A stretch of 64,000 nt of DNA, from assembly GCA_028276405.1 (NCBI GenBank), contig JAPYWJ010000002.1:27313-91312 (forward strand), written 5' to 3'. Each line of letters opens with the position of its first letter. Positions within the stretch are counted from its first letter, which is position 1. A model generated the notes under the pieces. It saw nothing but the letters and a program-made list of their open reading frames with translations. It made no database searches and was not told the DNA's origin. Source of the DNA: Hydrogenobacter sp. Its GTDB lineage: Bacteria > Aquificota > Aquificia > Aquificales > Aquificaceae. Both the position numbers and the translations under genes were made by a program. Shown one piece after another: positions 25,758 through 33,342 of this stretch.

Positions 25758-27429
25758 GGTACTTTTTTACCTCCTGCTTTATGGCTGGGTTTATGCCCAG
25801 TCTTTTTAACACATCTTCGTCCGCTTTTAGAAGCTCGTAGAGGTTTTCAAAGTTTCTGTATATTATCCTCTTTTTGACCTCACCTATACCTTTTATGTAG
25901 TCAAGCACATGGTGAGTGTCTTCTTTGAGTTTAAGCTTTCTGCTATAAGAAAGGGCAAAATTGTGCGCTTCGTCCCTTATATAACCAAACACTCTGTACA
26001 GAATAGGATGGTCTTTTAGACACAGTTCCTTTCCGTCTTCACACAAAAGCATTTCTTCCTGTTTTGCCAAAGCAAAAACTTTTATATCCATCTGATACTT
26101 TCTTTTTACTTCCAGAGCTACATTCATCTGCCCATAACCACCGTCTATTAACCACGCATCAGGCATTATCTCTTCTCCAGCTTTCAATCTTTTTGCTCTT
26201 CTTTCTAAAACTTCTCTAATAGATGCGTAATCATCTATCTTATTCACGCTTCTGATTTTGTACCTTCTGTACCTTCTTTTATTCATGTATCCTTTTTCCC
26301 AGACCACACAAGATGCTACAGGATACTCACCGTAAAAGTGAGATACATCAAAACCTTCTATGATGGAAGGAAGTTCCATACGGAGCTTTTCTCTGAACTC
26401 CTTTTCAAGAAGGTTAAGGTCTATGTGATTGCCCATGTTCTCCCTGATGATATCTTCAAGAGCTTTATCGGTAAGTTTGTCTAGTTTCACCCTTCCTCTC
26501 ATCTGGAGCCACTCTTTAACTTCCGGTAAGAGCTCAAAGTTGGTAATCACCTGATGGGGTATGGGGTTAGAGTAATAAAAGCCAAGTAAAACCTCTTCCT
26601 TCTGTTCTTCTTTGTCAAGCAATATGATCTGTTTGTCCACAAGCTTGGAAGACCTTACTAAAAACACACCCAAGAGTTTGCCCATGGAATAGAAAATGTC
26701 TGCGTTAGGAATGGGAATATTAGAAACCCTTTGCCCTTTTGAAAGGTTCTCAAGAGCCAGTACCTGATCTCTTATCTGGGCACACTTTTCAAACTTAAGC
26801 TCCTTAGAGTAGCGCTCTATGGCAAGGTAAAGTTCAGGAAGCACAAAGGATACATCTCCTGAAAGCAAGCTCGTGGCGGACTTCACATTGAGCATGTACT
26901 CATCGTGGCTAACATAGCCACAACAAGGTGCACAGCAAAGCCCCAAGTGATAATCCATGCATGGCTCTTTTCTTATAGGCATGGGATCACAAGTTCTTAG
27001 TTTAAAGAGTTTGTGAACCAACCTTTTTACTTTTTTGGCTTTACCAACGCTGAAGAAAGGTCCAAATACCCTTCCTTGAGATTGCCCTCTAACCAATTTC
27101 AGTGTGGGGTATTTATCTCCTGTTAAGAGTAAAAGAGGATAGCCCCCGCCGTATTTGTAAAGTATATTGTATTTGGGTTTATGAAGCTGTATAAGGTCCA
27201 CTTCTAAAGTTAGAGCCTCAAACTCGTTCCTTGTTATGATCCACTCCACATGTTCAGATTCTAGCATGATGGCTCTTTCCTTTGGCTCTTTTTCACTCTG
27301 TCTGTAGTGCTGTAAGAGTCTTTCTTTTAAGTTTTTGGCTTTTCCCACATAAAGAACCTTGTTCCCTTTTTTGAATAGGTAAACACCAGTTTTTTCTGGC
27401 ACAGTCTGAATATCTTCTAACCTTATCAT
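25741..27429 (-). CDS. uvrC: UvrABC system protein C
   Basis: The 562-residue protein has the UvrC order. The N-terminal GIY-YIG nuclease (TGVYLFKKGNKVLYVGKAKNLKERLLQHY, about 13-42) comes first, then a Cys-rich cluster (CDPMPIRKEPCMDYHLGLCCAPCCGYV) and a UVR motif (EKCAQIRDQVLALENL). An RNase H-like endonuclease domain (IIEGFDVSHFYGEYPVASCVVWEKG, AWLIDGGYGQMNVA) and C-terminal helix-hairpin-helix repeats complete it. It makes both incisions in nucleotide excision repair. It is slightly shorter than the usual 590-610. Confidence 0.96.
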   Translation of the reverse strand: MIRLEDIQTVPEKTGVYLFKKGNKVLYVGKAKNLKERLLQHYRQSEKEPKERAIMLESEHVEWIITRNEFEALTLEVDLIQLHKPKYNILYKYGGGYPLLLLTGDKYPTLKLVRGQSQGRVFGPFFSVGKAKKVKRLVHKLFKLRTCDPMPIRKEPCMDYHLGLCCAPCCGYVSHDEYMLNVKSATSLLSGDVSFVLPELYLAIERYSKELKFEKCAQIRDQVLALENLSKGQRVSNIPIPNADIFYSMGKLLGVFLVRSSKLVDKQIILLDKEEQKEEVLLGFYYSNPIPHQVITNFELLPEVKEWLQMRGRVKLDKLTDKALEDIIRENMGNHIDLNLLEKEFREKLRMELPSIIEGFDVSHFYGEYPVASCVVWEKGYMNKRRYRRYKIRSVNKIDDYASIREVLERRAKRLKAGEEIMPDAWLIDGGYGQMNVALEVKRKYQMDIKVFALAKQEEMLLCEDGKELCLKDHPILYRVFGYIRDEAHNFALSYSRKLKLKEDTHHVLDYIKGIGEVKKRIIYRNFENLYELLKADEDVLKRLGINPAIKQEVKKYLEGDQ

Positions 27430-27461
27430 AATATAATTTTAAGCGGCATCAGGAATTTAGT

Positions 27462-27467
27462 TATACT
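27462..27467 (+). promoter_or_regulatory. -10 element of the polyprenyl synthase gene
   Basis: TATACT ends 13 bases before the ATG at 27481. A short GGAAG lies between them as a weak ribosome site, giving a leader of about 7 bases. The uvrC start is on the other side of this 51-base divergent gap. Confidence 0.3.
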
Positions 27468-27480
27468 TATATGTCGGAAG

Positions 27481-28395
27481 ATGGAGCGGCTGTTAAAAGT
27501 GATAGAAGGTGAGCTCATAAGATATCTTGACCCAGAAGTGAGAGAGGTTTTGGAGGTAGGCAACTATATAGTATCCTCTGGTGGTAAGAGGATAAGGCCT
27601 ATCCTTACTTTACTTACCTGTATGGCTCTGGGTGGAGATGAGAGCAAAGTGCATCCTTTAGCTGTAGGTATAGAATACATACATGTAGCATCCTTGCTTC
27701 ATGACGATGTAGTCGATGGTGCGGACACAAGAAGAGGTAAACCTTCAGCTAACTTAGTTTTTGGAAACGAGATGTGCGTTCTGACTGGTGATTACATGTA
27801 TGCTAAGGCTCTTTGGTTATATTCCGTGTATGGTGATATGAAAAGCATACAGATATTGAGCAAGGCTGTTATGGACATGGCTCAGGGACAGGTGCTTGAA
27901 CTCAAAAGCATAGAAAATGTTATAGATGAAAAAACTTACTTTGACATAATAGACAAAAAAACGGGTGTGCTCTTTGGGGCTAGCATGGCGGTAGGAGCTC
28001 TCATGGCAGGAAGGGAAGATTATGAAGAGTTTTACCGCATAGGTATCAGGGTAGGTAGAGCTTTTCAACTTGTTGACGATGCTTTAGACTATGTGGGTTC
28101 TCAGGAAAAGCTGGGCAAACCTGTAGGTAATGACTTGAAGGAAGGCAAGTGTACATATCCTCTTATAAGCGTGTTAGACAAACTTGATAGAAGAGATGTG
28201 GAAAGCTTTTTGAAGAACCGCAACACTGTATGGCTCAGGCAGAAGGTGATAGAGTTAGGTGGAGTTGAAAACACCTATGAGAAGGCAAAGGTAGAAACAG
28301 ACCAAGCCTTAGAGGATCTTCACAGGATAGCCGGGAAAGATGCTGTAGAAATCCTCTTTCCTCTCATAATCTCTAGTGTAAAAAGGGAGAGGTGA
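27481..28395 (+). CDS. Polyprenyl diphosphate synthase (trans-isoprenyl)
   Basis: The 304-residue protein has both aspartate-rich motifs of trans-prenyltransferases: DDVVD (75-79, in SLLHDDVVDGADTRRG) and DDALD (near 199, in AFQLVDDALDYVG). The GGKRIRPILTLL region near 34 is also present. The motif spacing and size match the long-chain (octaprenyl/heptaprenyl; IspB/HepT-like) branch, which builds the quinone side chain. That links it functionally to MqnD nearby. Chain length depends on residues before the first motif (here A-S-L-L-H) and cannot be fixed by eye. Confidence 0.92.
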   Translation: MERLLKVIEGELIRYLDPEVREVLEVGNYIVSSGGKRIRPILTLLTCMALGGDESKVHPLAVGIEYIHVASLLHDDVVDGADTRRGKPSANLVFGNEMCVLTGDYMYAKALWLYSVYGDMKSIQILSKAVMDMAQGQVLELKSIENVIDEKTYFDIIDKKTGVLFGASMAVGALMAGREDYEEFYRIGIRVGRAFQLVDDALDYVGSQEKLGKPVGNDLKEGKCTYPLISVLDKLDRRDVESFLKNRNTVWLRQKVIELGGVENTYEKAKVETDQALEDLHRIAGKDAVEILFPLIISSVKRER

Positions 28396-28779
28396 TCACC
28401 TGTTGGCACTTAGTACTTTGTACACTTTCCATACATAGGTGCTTATATCCCTTGCCTTTTTACCTTTGTTGTAGCAATCAACCGCCTTCCAGTTAAAGCC
28501 ATGGTTAGCTATACATTCCTTAAGTATGTAAGCTCCCGCTCTTATGTTTTTACAAACATCCCAAAGGTCTTCTTCTTTTTCTATAATGCCTAATCTTTTA
28601 AGCTTAGGTATATTAGATGAGTTTACCTGCATTATACCTATATCGTAAGTTCCGTTAGAATTCCTATTTAGTGCGTTATACCTTAACCCGCTCTCCACAT
28701 AAGCTATTACTACAAGAAGTTTCCTATTTACCTGCATCTCTTGAGAAGCTTTGTCAAAACAAACAGACAACTCAAACAT
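28396..28779 (-). CDS. Lytic transglycosylase-like SLT domain protein, no signal peptide
   Basis: The 127-residue protein is nearly a bare SLT (goose lysozyme-like) domain. The catalytic Glu29 lies in VIAYVESGLRYNALN, followed by GTYDIGIMQVNSSNIP and the AGAYILKECIANHG block. Such enzymes cleave peptidoglycan and assist pilus or secretion machinery. There is no signal peptide, and an in-frame stop lies five codons before the ATG. The protein would be cytoplasmic unless exported another way or truncated at its 5' end. It ends exactly where the convergent prenyl synthase gene ends. Confidence 0.8.
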   Translation of the reverse strand: MFELSVCFDKASQEMQVNRKLLVVIAYVESGLRYNALNRNSNGTYDIGIMQVNSSNIPKLKRLGIIEKEEDLWDVCKNIRAGAYILKECIANHGFNWKAVDCYNKGKKARDISTYVWKVYKVLSANR

Positions 28780-28791
28780 CTGAATACTGTT

Positions 28792-28992
28792 TTATAACGG
28801 TAATCGCTTCTTCTTTATCCAGAATACAATAACAAAGGCAACGAACAACAAAGTAATGAACACAGATGCGGGCAAGGCTATAACCTTGTTTATCCTAAGG
28901 AATGTGTCAAGCAAGAAAAGAAACAGAAGATAAAAACCATAAACCACTAAAAGGAAAGAAAAAGCTTGCCATAGTTTGCTTAACACACTCAA
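28792..28992 (-). CDS. Small membrane protein with two helices
   Basis: The 66-residue product has two hydrophobic segments (about 8-28 and 37-58) and a basic C-terminus (WIKKKRLPL). It follows the deacetylase stop after one base and precedes the transglycosylase, so it is probably in the same transcript. I do not recognise a family. Confidence 0.5.
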   Translation of the reverse strand: MSVLSKLWQAFSFLLVVYGFYLLFLFLLDTFLRINKVIALPASVFITLLFVAFVIVFWIKKKRLPL

Positions 28993-28993
28993 G

Positions 28994-29923
28994 TCAAACC
29001 TCCAACATGGTCTCCAATGTTATTCTAACACACTCTGCAAGAGCCTTAAGATGGTATCCTCCTTCAAGAGCAAACAAAGATGGGACGCTCAACTCTTTGC
29101 ACACATTGAGAATACTTTTGACTATGCTCCTCACGCCTTCTGTGCTAACATTCAGATAGGTCAGAGGGTCATCTTTGTGTATGTCATAACCAGCTGATAC
29201 GAGCACAAACTCGGGGTTAAACTGTCTGACAAGCTCAGGCAGGAGTTTTCCGTATATCTCTTTGTACTCCTCATCGCCGGCACCAGCATTAAGGGGCACA
29301 TTGTAAGTGTATCCCAAACCTTTACCCGCACCCTTCTCCTTGTCTGAACCCGTACCAGGATAAAAGGGATACTCGTGAGTGGAAAAGTAAAAAACTCTAT
29401 CCTCTTCATAAAAGCTCTTTTGTGTACCATTTCCGTGATGGGCATCAAAATCTATGATGAACACTCTCTTGAATCCCTTTTGGACAAGGTACCATCCTCC
29501 TACAGCTATGTTGTTAAAAATACAAAAGCCCATAGCCTTTGCACGCTCTGCATGATGACCAGGAGGTCTTATAGCACAAAACACTGTATCTACCTCACCC
29601 GCAATGAGTTTATCTATACTTTCAAGAACTCCTCCCACCGCATAGAGAGCAGTCTCGTAAGAATCCGCAACTACATAAGTGTCAGGGTCCAGATAGCCCC
29701 CACCAGCTTGACAAAAGTCATGTACCTCCTGTATGTAACCAAGGTCGTGATTTAGAGCCACCTCTTGCACGCTTGCTCTTCTGGGTTTTATCCTTTTTAA
29801 GCTTTTGAACAAGTTATTTCTGTCCAGCTCTTGGATTACACTTATGAGCCTGTCCATGTTTTCTGGATGGTTTTTCCAATTGTGTCTGAGGTATATATCA
29901 TCGTAAACAAAACCTGTCCTCAT
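28994..29923 (-). CDS. Histone deacetylase family protein (AcuC/HDAC-like)
   Basis: The 309-residue protein has the arginase/deacetylase fold motifs. His123-His124 in RPPGHHAERAKAMGFCIFNN are the charge-relay histidines. FIIDFDAHHGNGTQ (about 156-168) gives the zinc ligands Asp160 and His162, and SAGYDIHKDDPL carries the third ligand Asp. FSTHEYPFYPGTG and ALEGGYHL are also typical. Bacterial members deacetylate acetylpolyamines or acetyl-CoA synthetase; the substrate cannot be told. No Shine-Dalgarno sequence; TATAAT (29934-29939, minus strand) ends 10 bases before the ATG. Confidence 0.93.
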   Translation of the reverse strand: MRTGFVYDDIYLRHNWKNHPENMDRLISVIQELDRNNLFKSLKRIKPRRASVQEVALNHDLGYIQEVHDFCQAGGGYLDPDTYVVADSYETALYAVGGVLESIDKLIAGEVDTVFCAIRPPGHHAERAKAMGFCIFNNIAVGGWYLVQKGFKRVFIIDFDAHHGNGTQKSFYEEDRVFYFSTHEYPFYPGTGSDKEKGAGKGLGYTYNVPLNAGAGDEEYKEIYGKLLPELVRQFNPEFVLVSAGYDIHKDDPLTYLNVSTEGVRSIVKSILNVCKELSVPSLFALEGGYHLKALAECVRITLETMLEV

Positions 29924-29967
29924 GAGAAAAAAGATTATACAAGATCTTGTGCTATATTATAAAAGTT
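29924..29967. promoter_or_regulatory. Divergent promoters with a 12-base palindrome (HDAC / MBL)
   Basis: A minus-strand TATAAT (29934-29939) and a plus-strand TATTAT (29955-29960) drive the two genes. Between them lies the perfect palindrome ACAAGATCTTGT (29939-29950), one base of which is shared with the minus-strand -10. A regulator bound there would contact both promoters. Both genes lack a Shine-Dalgarno sequence. Confidence 0.45.
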
Positions 29968-30879
29968 ATGAAGGGTTTAGTGTTTTTGCTCTTAATTTTT
30001 GTCTTTGGCTTTTCTAAGGAGATGAACCTCAAAAAGGTGGAAGATAACATCTACATGGTCAGGGGTGTGGATGAACTGCCATCTTTGGAAAATGCAGGTT
30101 TTATGTCCAACGCTTATGGGGTTTTGACAGAGGAGGGATGGGTGGTTATAGATACACTTTCCACACCTGAGCTTTCAAAAAAATTCCTTGATCAATTACA
30201 GCGCGTAAAAAGAGCACCTGTGAAGTTTGCCATCATAACCCACTACCACCCGGATCATTGGTACGGAGCTAAAACCTTCAAAGATGCAGGTGCTAAGATG
30301 GTAGCACACAGAGGACTTTACGAGCTTTACAAAAGTGGGATAGCAAAGTCTATACTTGAAGAGGCAAATAAAAACTTTAGGGGTCTGTACAAAAGCGTCC
30401 AGCTGGTAGAACCAGACATAGTGGTGGATAACTACAAAAAGCTAAAGGTGGGCAAGGAGGAATTTGAAATTATAGCCATGACGCCAGCACACACCAACAG
30501 CGACCTAGTTATATACATGCCAAAAAAGAAAGTTCTCTTTGCAGGTGATTTGGTTTATCAAAAGCGCGTACCTTTTATGGCAGATAGGAACGCAAGCTCC
30601 AAAGGATGGGAGGAAGCTCTGAAAAAGATGAAAAACATGGACATAAAGGTCCTTCTGGGGGGACATAACGACCCTATGGACAAAAGCGCTATAGACTATA
30701 CTTTGGGCTACATCACATATCTTAGGCAAAACATAAAGAAGATGAAGGAAGAAGGCAAGTTTATAGATGAGATAAAAGCTACCTTGCAAGATACTCCTTA
30801 TAAATCAGATGCCATGTATCAGCAGTTTCACAACGCCAACATATTTAAAGTAGACAGCGAACTGGATGTAGAACCGTGA
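29968..30879 (+). CDS. Exported MBL-fold metallo-hydrolase
   Basis: I use the ATG at 29968 (MKGLVFLLLIFVFGFS), which gives a signal peptide and a 303-residue protein. The metal-binding motif THYHPDHW holds His92, His94, Asp96 and His97, with further ligands in TPAHTNSDLVIYMP, VLFAGDL and LGGHNDP. This is the SoxH/quinoprotein-relay-associated type of MBL protein in sulfur- or hydrogen-oxidising bacteria, or a periplasmic beta-lactamase-like hydrolase. No Shine-Dalgarno sequence is present; TATTAT ends 7 bases upstream. The stop overlaps the rimO GTG start (GTGA). Confidence 0.85.
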   Translation: MKGLVFLLLIFVFGFSKEMNLKKVEDNIYMVRGVDELPSLENAGFMSNAYGVLTEEGWVVIDTLSTPELSKKFLDQLQRVKRAPVKFAIITHYHPDHWYGAKTFKDAGAKMVAHRGLYELYKSGIAKSILEEANKNFRGLYKSVQLVEPDIVVDNYKKLKVGKEEFEIIAMTPAHTNSDLVIYMPKKKVLFAGDLVYQKRVPFMADRNASSKGWEEALKKMKNMDIKVLLGGHNDPMDKSAIDYTLGYITYLRQNIKKMKEEGKFIDEIKATLQDTPYKSDAMYQQFHNANIFKVDSELDVEP

Positions 30880-32138
30880 AAGTAGGTGTAATAAGCTTAG
30901 GATGTGCCAAAAACCTCGTAGATACGGAAGTTTTACTGGGTAAGCTCAAATCAAGCGGTGTTGCTATCGTAAGTGATCCCAAAAAGGCGGATGTAATAAT
31001 CATAAACACATGTGGTTTTATAGAGCCAGCAAAAGCAGAGTCCATAGATACCATACTGGAATTTGCAGAAAGTAAGAAGGTTATAGTAATGGGTTGCTTA
31101 GTTCAGAGGTACAGAGAGGAGCTGGAAAAGGAGATACCAGAGGCTATTGCTTATTTTGGGACGGAAAGCTGGGATGCTATATTAGAGTTTCTAAGGCTTG
31201 AGCCAAAAGAAGATATCAAAAGAGTCCTTACCACTCCAAGATCTTATGCCTACCTTAAAATATCAGAAGGATGCAATAGGCTTTGCTCTTTTTGTGCTAT
31301 ACCCACCATAAGGGGAAGACACAGATCAAGACCTATAGAAGAGATAGTTGAAGAAGCCAAATATTTAGCAGACCAAGGCGTAAAGGAGATATGCGTAGTT
31401 TCTCAGGATACTGCTTACTACGGTAGGGACATATACGGTAGAGCTCATCTTATAAATCTTTTGCAAGAGCTTGAAAAAGTGCAAGGTATAAAGTGGATAA
31501 GATTGCTCTATCTTTACCCTACGGAGGTAGGAGATGAACTTCTCTATTACATGGCAGATGCGGAGAAGGTGATTCCTTACCTGGACATCCCCCTTCAACA
31601 CATATCCACCAGTGTGCTAAAAAGTATGAGAAGAGGCTACGATGAGAGTTTTGTAAGAACTTTTTTGGACAAGGTGATGAAAGTATTACCCCACGCTGTT
31701 TTGAGAACTACCTTCATAGTAGGCTATCCTTCCGAAACTCCACAAGACTTTCAAAAGCTTTTGGACTTTGTGCAAGAAGGATACTTCCATTGGGTAGGTG
31801 TATTTACCTACTACCAAGAGGAAAACACCCACGCATACCCTTTAGGGGACCCTATACCCAAGGAAGAAAAGGAAGCAAGAAAAGGGGAGCTATTAAAAGT
31901 GCAAAAAGAGATAACTTACAAAAAGAACCTACTTATGGTAGGAAAAACCTCTGACCTTTTAGTAGATGGCTTTGATGAAGAGTTAGGCATAGTGCCGGTG
32001 GGAAGAATTTACGCACAGGCTCCCGAAGTTGATGGCATTACTTATATAGAGTCAGAAAAAGAACTAAAGCCAGGAGATGTGCTAAGGGTTAAGATAACGC
32101 AAGCTAAGGATTATGACCTTGTTGCTGAGCATTCTTAG
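30876..32138 (+). CDS. rimO: Ribosomal protein S12 methylthiotransferase RimO
   Basis: The 420-residue protein starts with GTG, overlapping the previous stop. The N-terminal MTTase domain has three Fe-S cysteines (Cys10 in SLGCAKNLVDTE, Cys46 in NTCGFI, Cys74 in MGCLVQRY). The radical SAM motif SEGCNRLCSFCAIP gives Cys133, Cys137 and Cys140. A C-terminal TRAM domain (about 360-420) completes it. The VDTE form after CAKN separates RimO from MiaB. RimO methylthiolates Asp88/89 of S12. The end overlaps the convergent fumB stop by 4 bases. Confidence 0.95.
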   Translation: MKVGVISLGCAKNLVDTEVLLGKLKSSGVAIVSDPKKADVIIINTCGFIEPAKAESIDTILEFAESKKVIVMGCLVQRYREELEKEIPEAIAYFGTESWDAILEFLRLEPKEDIKRVLTTPRSYAYLKISEGCNRLCSFCAIPTIRGRHRSRPIEEIVEEAKYLADQGVKEICVVSQDTAYYGRDIYGRAHLINLLQELEKVQGIKWIRLLYLYPTEVGDELLYYMADAEKVIPYLDIPLQHISTSVLKSMRRGYDESFVRTFLDKVMKVLPHAVLRTTFIVGYPSETPQDFQKLLDFVQEGYFHWVGVFTYYQEENTHAYPLGDPIPKEEKEARKGELLKVQKEITYKKNLLMVGKTSDLLVDGFDEELGIVPVGRIYAQAPEVDGITYIESEKELKPGDVLRVKITQAKDYDLVAEHS

Positions 32139-32692
32139 ATCTCTATGCGAGCGAACTTTCTCCTTCCTTCTTCAAACACATCGCCACCATATATGTCGTT
32201 AGCAACGATCACAGGAAAGTCCTCCACATAGAGCCTTCTTATGGCTTCTGTGCCTAAGTCCTCGTACGCTATTACCTCAGAGGACTTTATGCTTTTTGCC
32301 AGCAGAACAGCAACACCACCAACAGCAGCAAAGTAAACCGCTTTGTACTTTTTGAGAAGCTCCTTTACCTGCGTGCTTCTGTACCCTTTACCTATCATAC
32401 CCTTTAGTCCTAATTTCAAAAGCGGTTCCACATACTTGTCCATTCTAATGGCTGTAGTAGGTCCCGCTGATCCTATCACCTGTCCGGGCTTGGGTGGAGT
32501 AGGTCCCACATAGTATATGACCTGTCCCTTCATGTCAAAGGGTGGCATATCTCCATTGCTTATAGCTTCAACCATCCGCTTATGAGCTGCATCTCTTGCG
32601 GTGTATATGTAGCCATTGAGCAGTACTTTATCACCTACCCTAAGCTCTTCTATAACTTGGTCTGTCAATGGAGTAAAAAGCCTTTTTTCCAT
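32135..32692 (-). CDS. fumB: Fumarate hydratase class I, beta subunit
   Basis: The 185-residue protein is the C-terminal half of class I [4Fe-4S] fumarase, encoded separately as in many anaerobes and Aquificales. Signatures are RVGDKVLLNGYIYTARDAAHKRM, GPTPPKPGQVIGSAGPTTAIRMD and GMIGKGYRS. It hydrates fumarate or, in the reductive TCA cycle, dehydrates malate. The alpha subunit is not in this window. There is no Shine-Dalgarno sequence; CATAAT (32699-32704) ends 6 bases before the ATG, and an Fnr-like palindrome sits further upstream. Confidence 0.94.
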   Translation of the reverse strand: MEKRLFTPLTDQVIEELRVGDKVLLNGYIYTARDAAHKRMVEAISNGDMPPFDMKGQVIYYVGPTPPKPGQVIGSAGPTTAIRMDKYVEPLLKLGLKGMIGKGYRSTQVKELLKKYKAVYFAAVGGVAVLLAKSIKSSEVIAYEDLGTEAIRRLYVEDFPVIVANDIYGGDVFEEGRRKFARIEI

Positions 32693-32698
32693 ATGACT

Positions 32699-32704
32699 AT
32701 TATG
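32699..32704 (-). promoter_or_regulatory. -10 element of fumB
   Basis: CATAAT on the minus strand ends 6 bases before the fumB ATG. With standard spacing the A of ATG would be the first transcribed base. Confidence 0.45.
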
Positions 32705-32723
32705 CTTCTTTATGGGAACTTAT

Positions 32724-32743
32724 TATATGATTTGTATCATATA
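32724..32743 (-). promoter_or_regulatory. Crp/Fnr-type palindromic operator upstream of fumB
   Basis: A perfect inverted repeat of eight bases with a 4-base spacer, TATATGAT-TTGT-ATCATATA. Its core TGAT-N4-ATCA is the half-site form used by Fnr-type regulators. The centre (32733.5) is 41.5 bases upstream of the predicted fumB transcription start. That is the standard class II activator position, where the protein replaces a -35 element; no -35 is visible. It could also serve the tRNA promoter on the other side. Confidence 0.5.
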
Positions 32744-32771
32744 TGACCCTTTAAACACCGCGGAAAAGTTT

Positions 32772-32782
32772 TATAATATAAT
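32772..32782 (+). promoter_or_regulatory. -10 elements of tRNA (CAT)
   Basis: Two overlapping TATAAT hexamers (32772-32777 and 32777-32782) precede the tRNA by 11-16 bases. The leader would be about 5-10 bases. No good -35 is visible. Confidence 0.4.
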
Positions 32783-32793
32783 ATCTGTCAGTA

Positions 32794-32865
32794 GGGCGCG
32801 TAGCTCAATGGCAGAGCGGGCGGCTCATAACCGCCCGGTTGGGGGTTCGAGTCCTCCCGCGCCCA
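32794..32865 (+). tRNA. tRNA with anticodon CAT (probably elongator Met)
   Basis: The cloverleaf is complete. The acceptor stem GGGCGCG (32794-32800) pairs with CGCGCCC (32858-32864), with discriminator A. The D stem is GCTC/GAGC. The anticodon stem GGCGG/CCGCC has loop CTCATAA and anticodon CAT at 32826-32828. The T stem GGGGG/CCTCC has a TTCGAGT loop. The paired first base and the lack of three G-C pairs next to the anticodon loop argue against initiator Met. Elongator Met is favoured, but a lysidine-modified tRNA-Ile2 is possible. CCA is not encoded. Confidence 0.95.
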
Positions 32866-33342
32866 CTAACGAACAAACCTTTCCAAAAGATTTCCAAAAA
32901 ATACAAAGGCAGATATTCTTAATCCTCTTGCTATGGCGCTTGCAACAAGGAAAGTCATTACAGGCATTTTGAATATGCCAGAAAGCCAACAGACCAGCTT
33001 ATAAGGTTCTCCTAATATAACCGCAAAAAATCCGTACTTATTGAATATGCTCTCTCCCTTCAGATAAAGTCTCTCACCTAAAAAGTGCTTTACAAAAGCA
33101 GAGCCTAGAAAAGTTGCAAGGTAGTAAGCTACCAAAGCACCAAGAAGATTTCCTAAGAAGGCTACAAGACCTGCTATATAAACACTTAGCTTAAACAGAG
33201 GTGCGCTTACTATGAAGGGATAGGGTGGTATGGGTTGAAACAGAGATTCCGTGAAGGATATGAGAAATATAGCCACATAACCGTACTGGCTAACAAACTC
33301 CTGAGTATACCTTTTAAGCTCTGGGAAAAATTGCTCTATCAA
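32866..33342 (-). CDS. YqaA/DedA-like (VTT domain) membrane protein
   Basis: The 158-residue protein has about five hydrophobic segments and the VTT pattern. ISFTESLFQPIPPYPFIVSAPLF is the re-entrant helix with acidic and proline residues, followed by AFLGNLLGALVAYYLATFLG and the GEPYKLVCWLSGIFKMP loop. The length and EPYK motif fit the YqaA subfamily. DedA-type proteins are lipid carriers or scramblases. The coding end abuts the tRNA 3' end on the other strand with no gap. The start overlaps the MBL gene stop by 4 bases. Confidence 0.8.
   Translation of the reverse strand: MIEQFFPELKRYTQEFVSQYGYVAIFLISFTESLFQPIPPYPFIVSAPLFKLSVYIAGLVAFLGNLLGALVAYYLATFLGSAFVKHFLGERLYLKGESIFNKYGFFAVILGEPYKLVCWLSGIFKMPVMTFLVASAIARGLRISAFVFFGNLLERFVR

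Noticed and set aside
28391..28400. GGTGATCACC palindrome between convergent genes as a terminator
   Set aside because: It has no loop and no T-run on either strand, so it is not a rho-independent terminator.
32712..32972. Plus-strand ORF of 86 codons
   Set aside because: It reads straight through the tRNA (CAT) gene, so it is not a protein gene.
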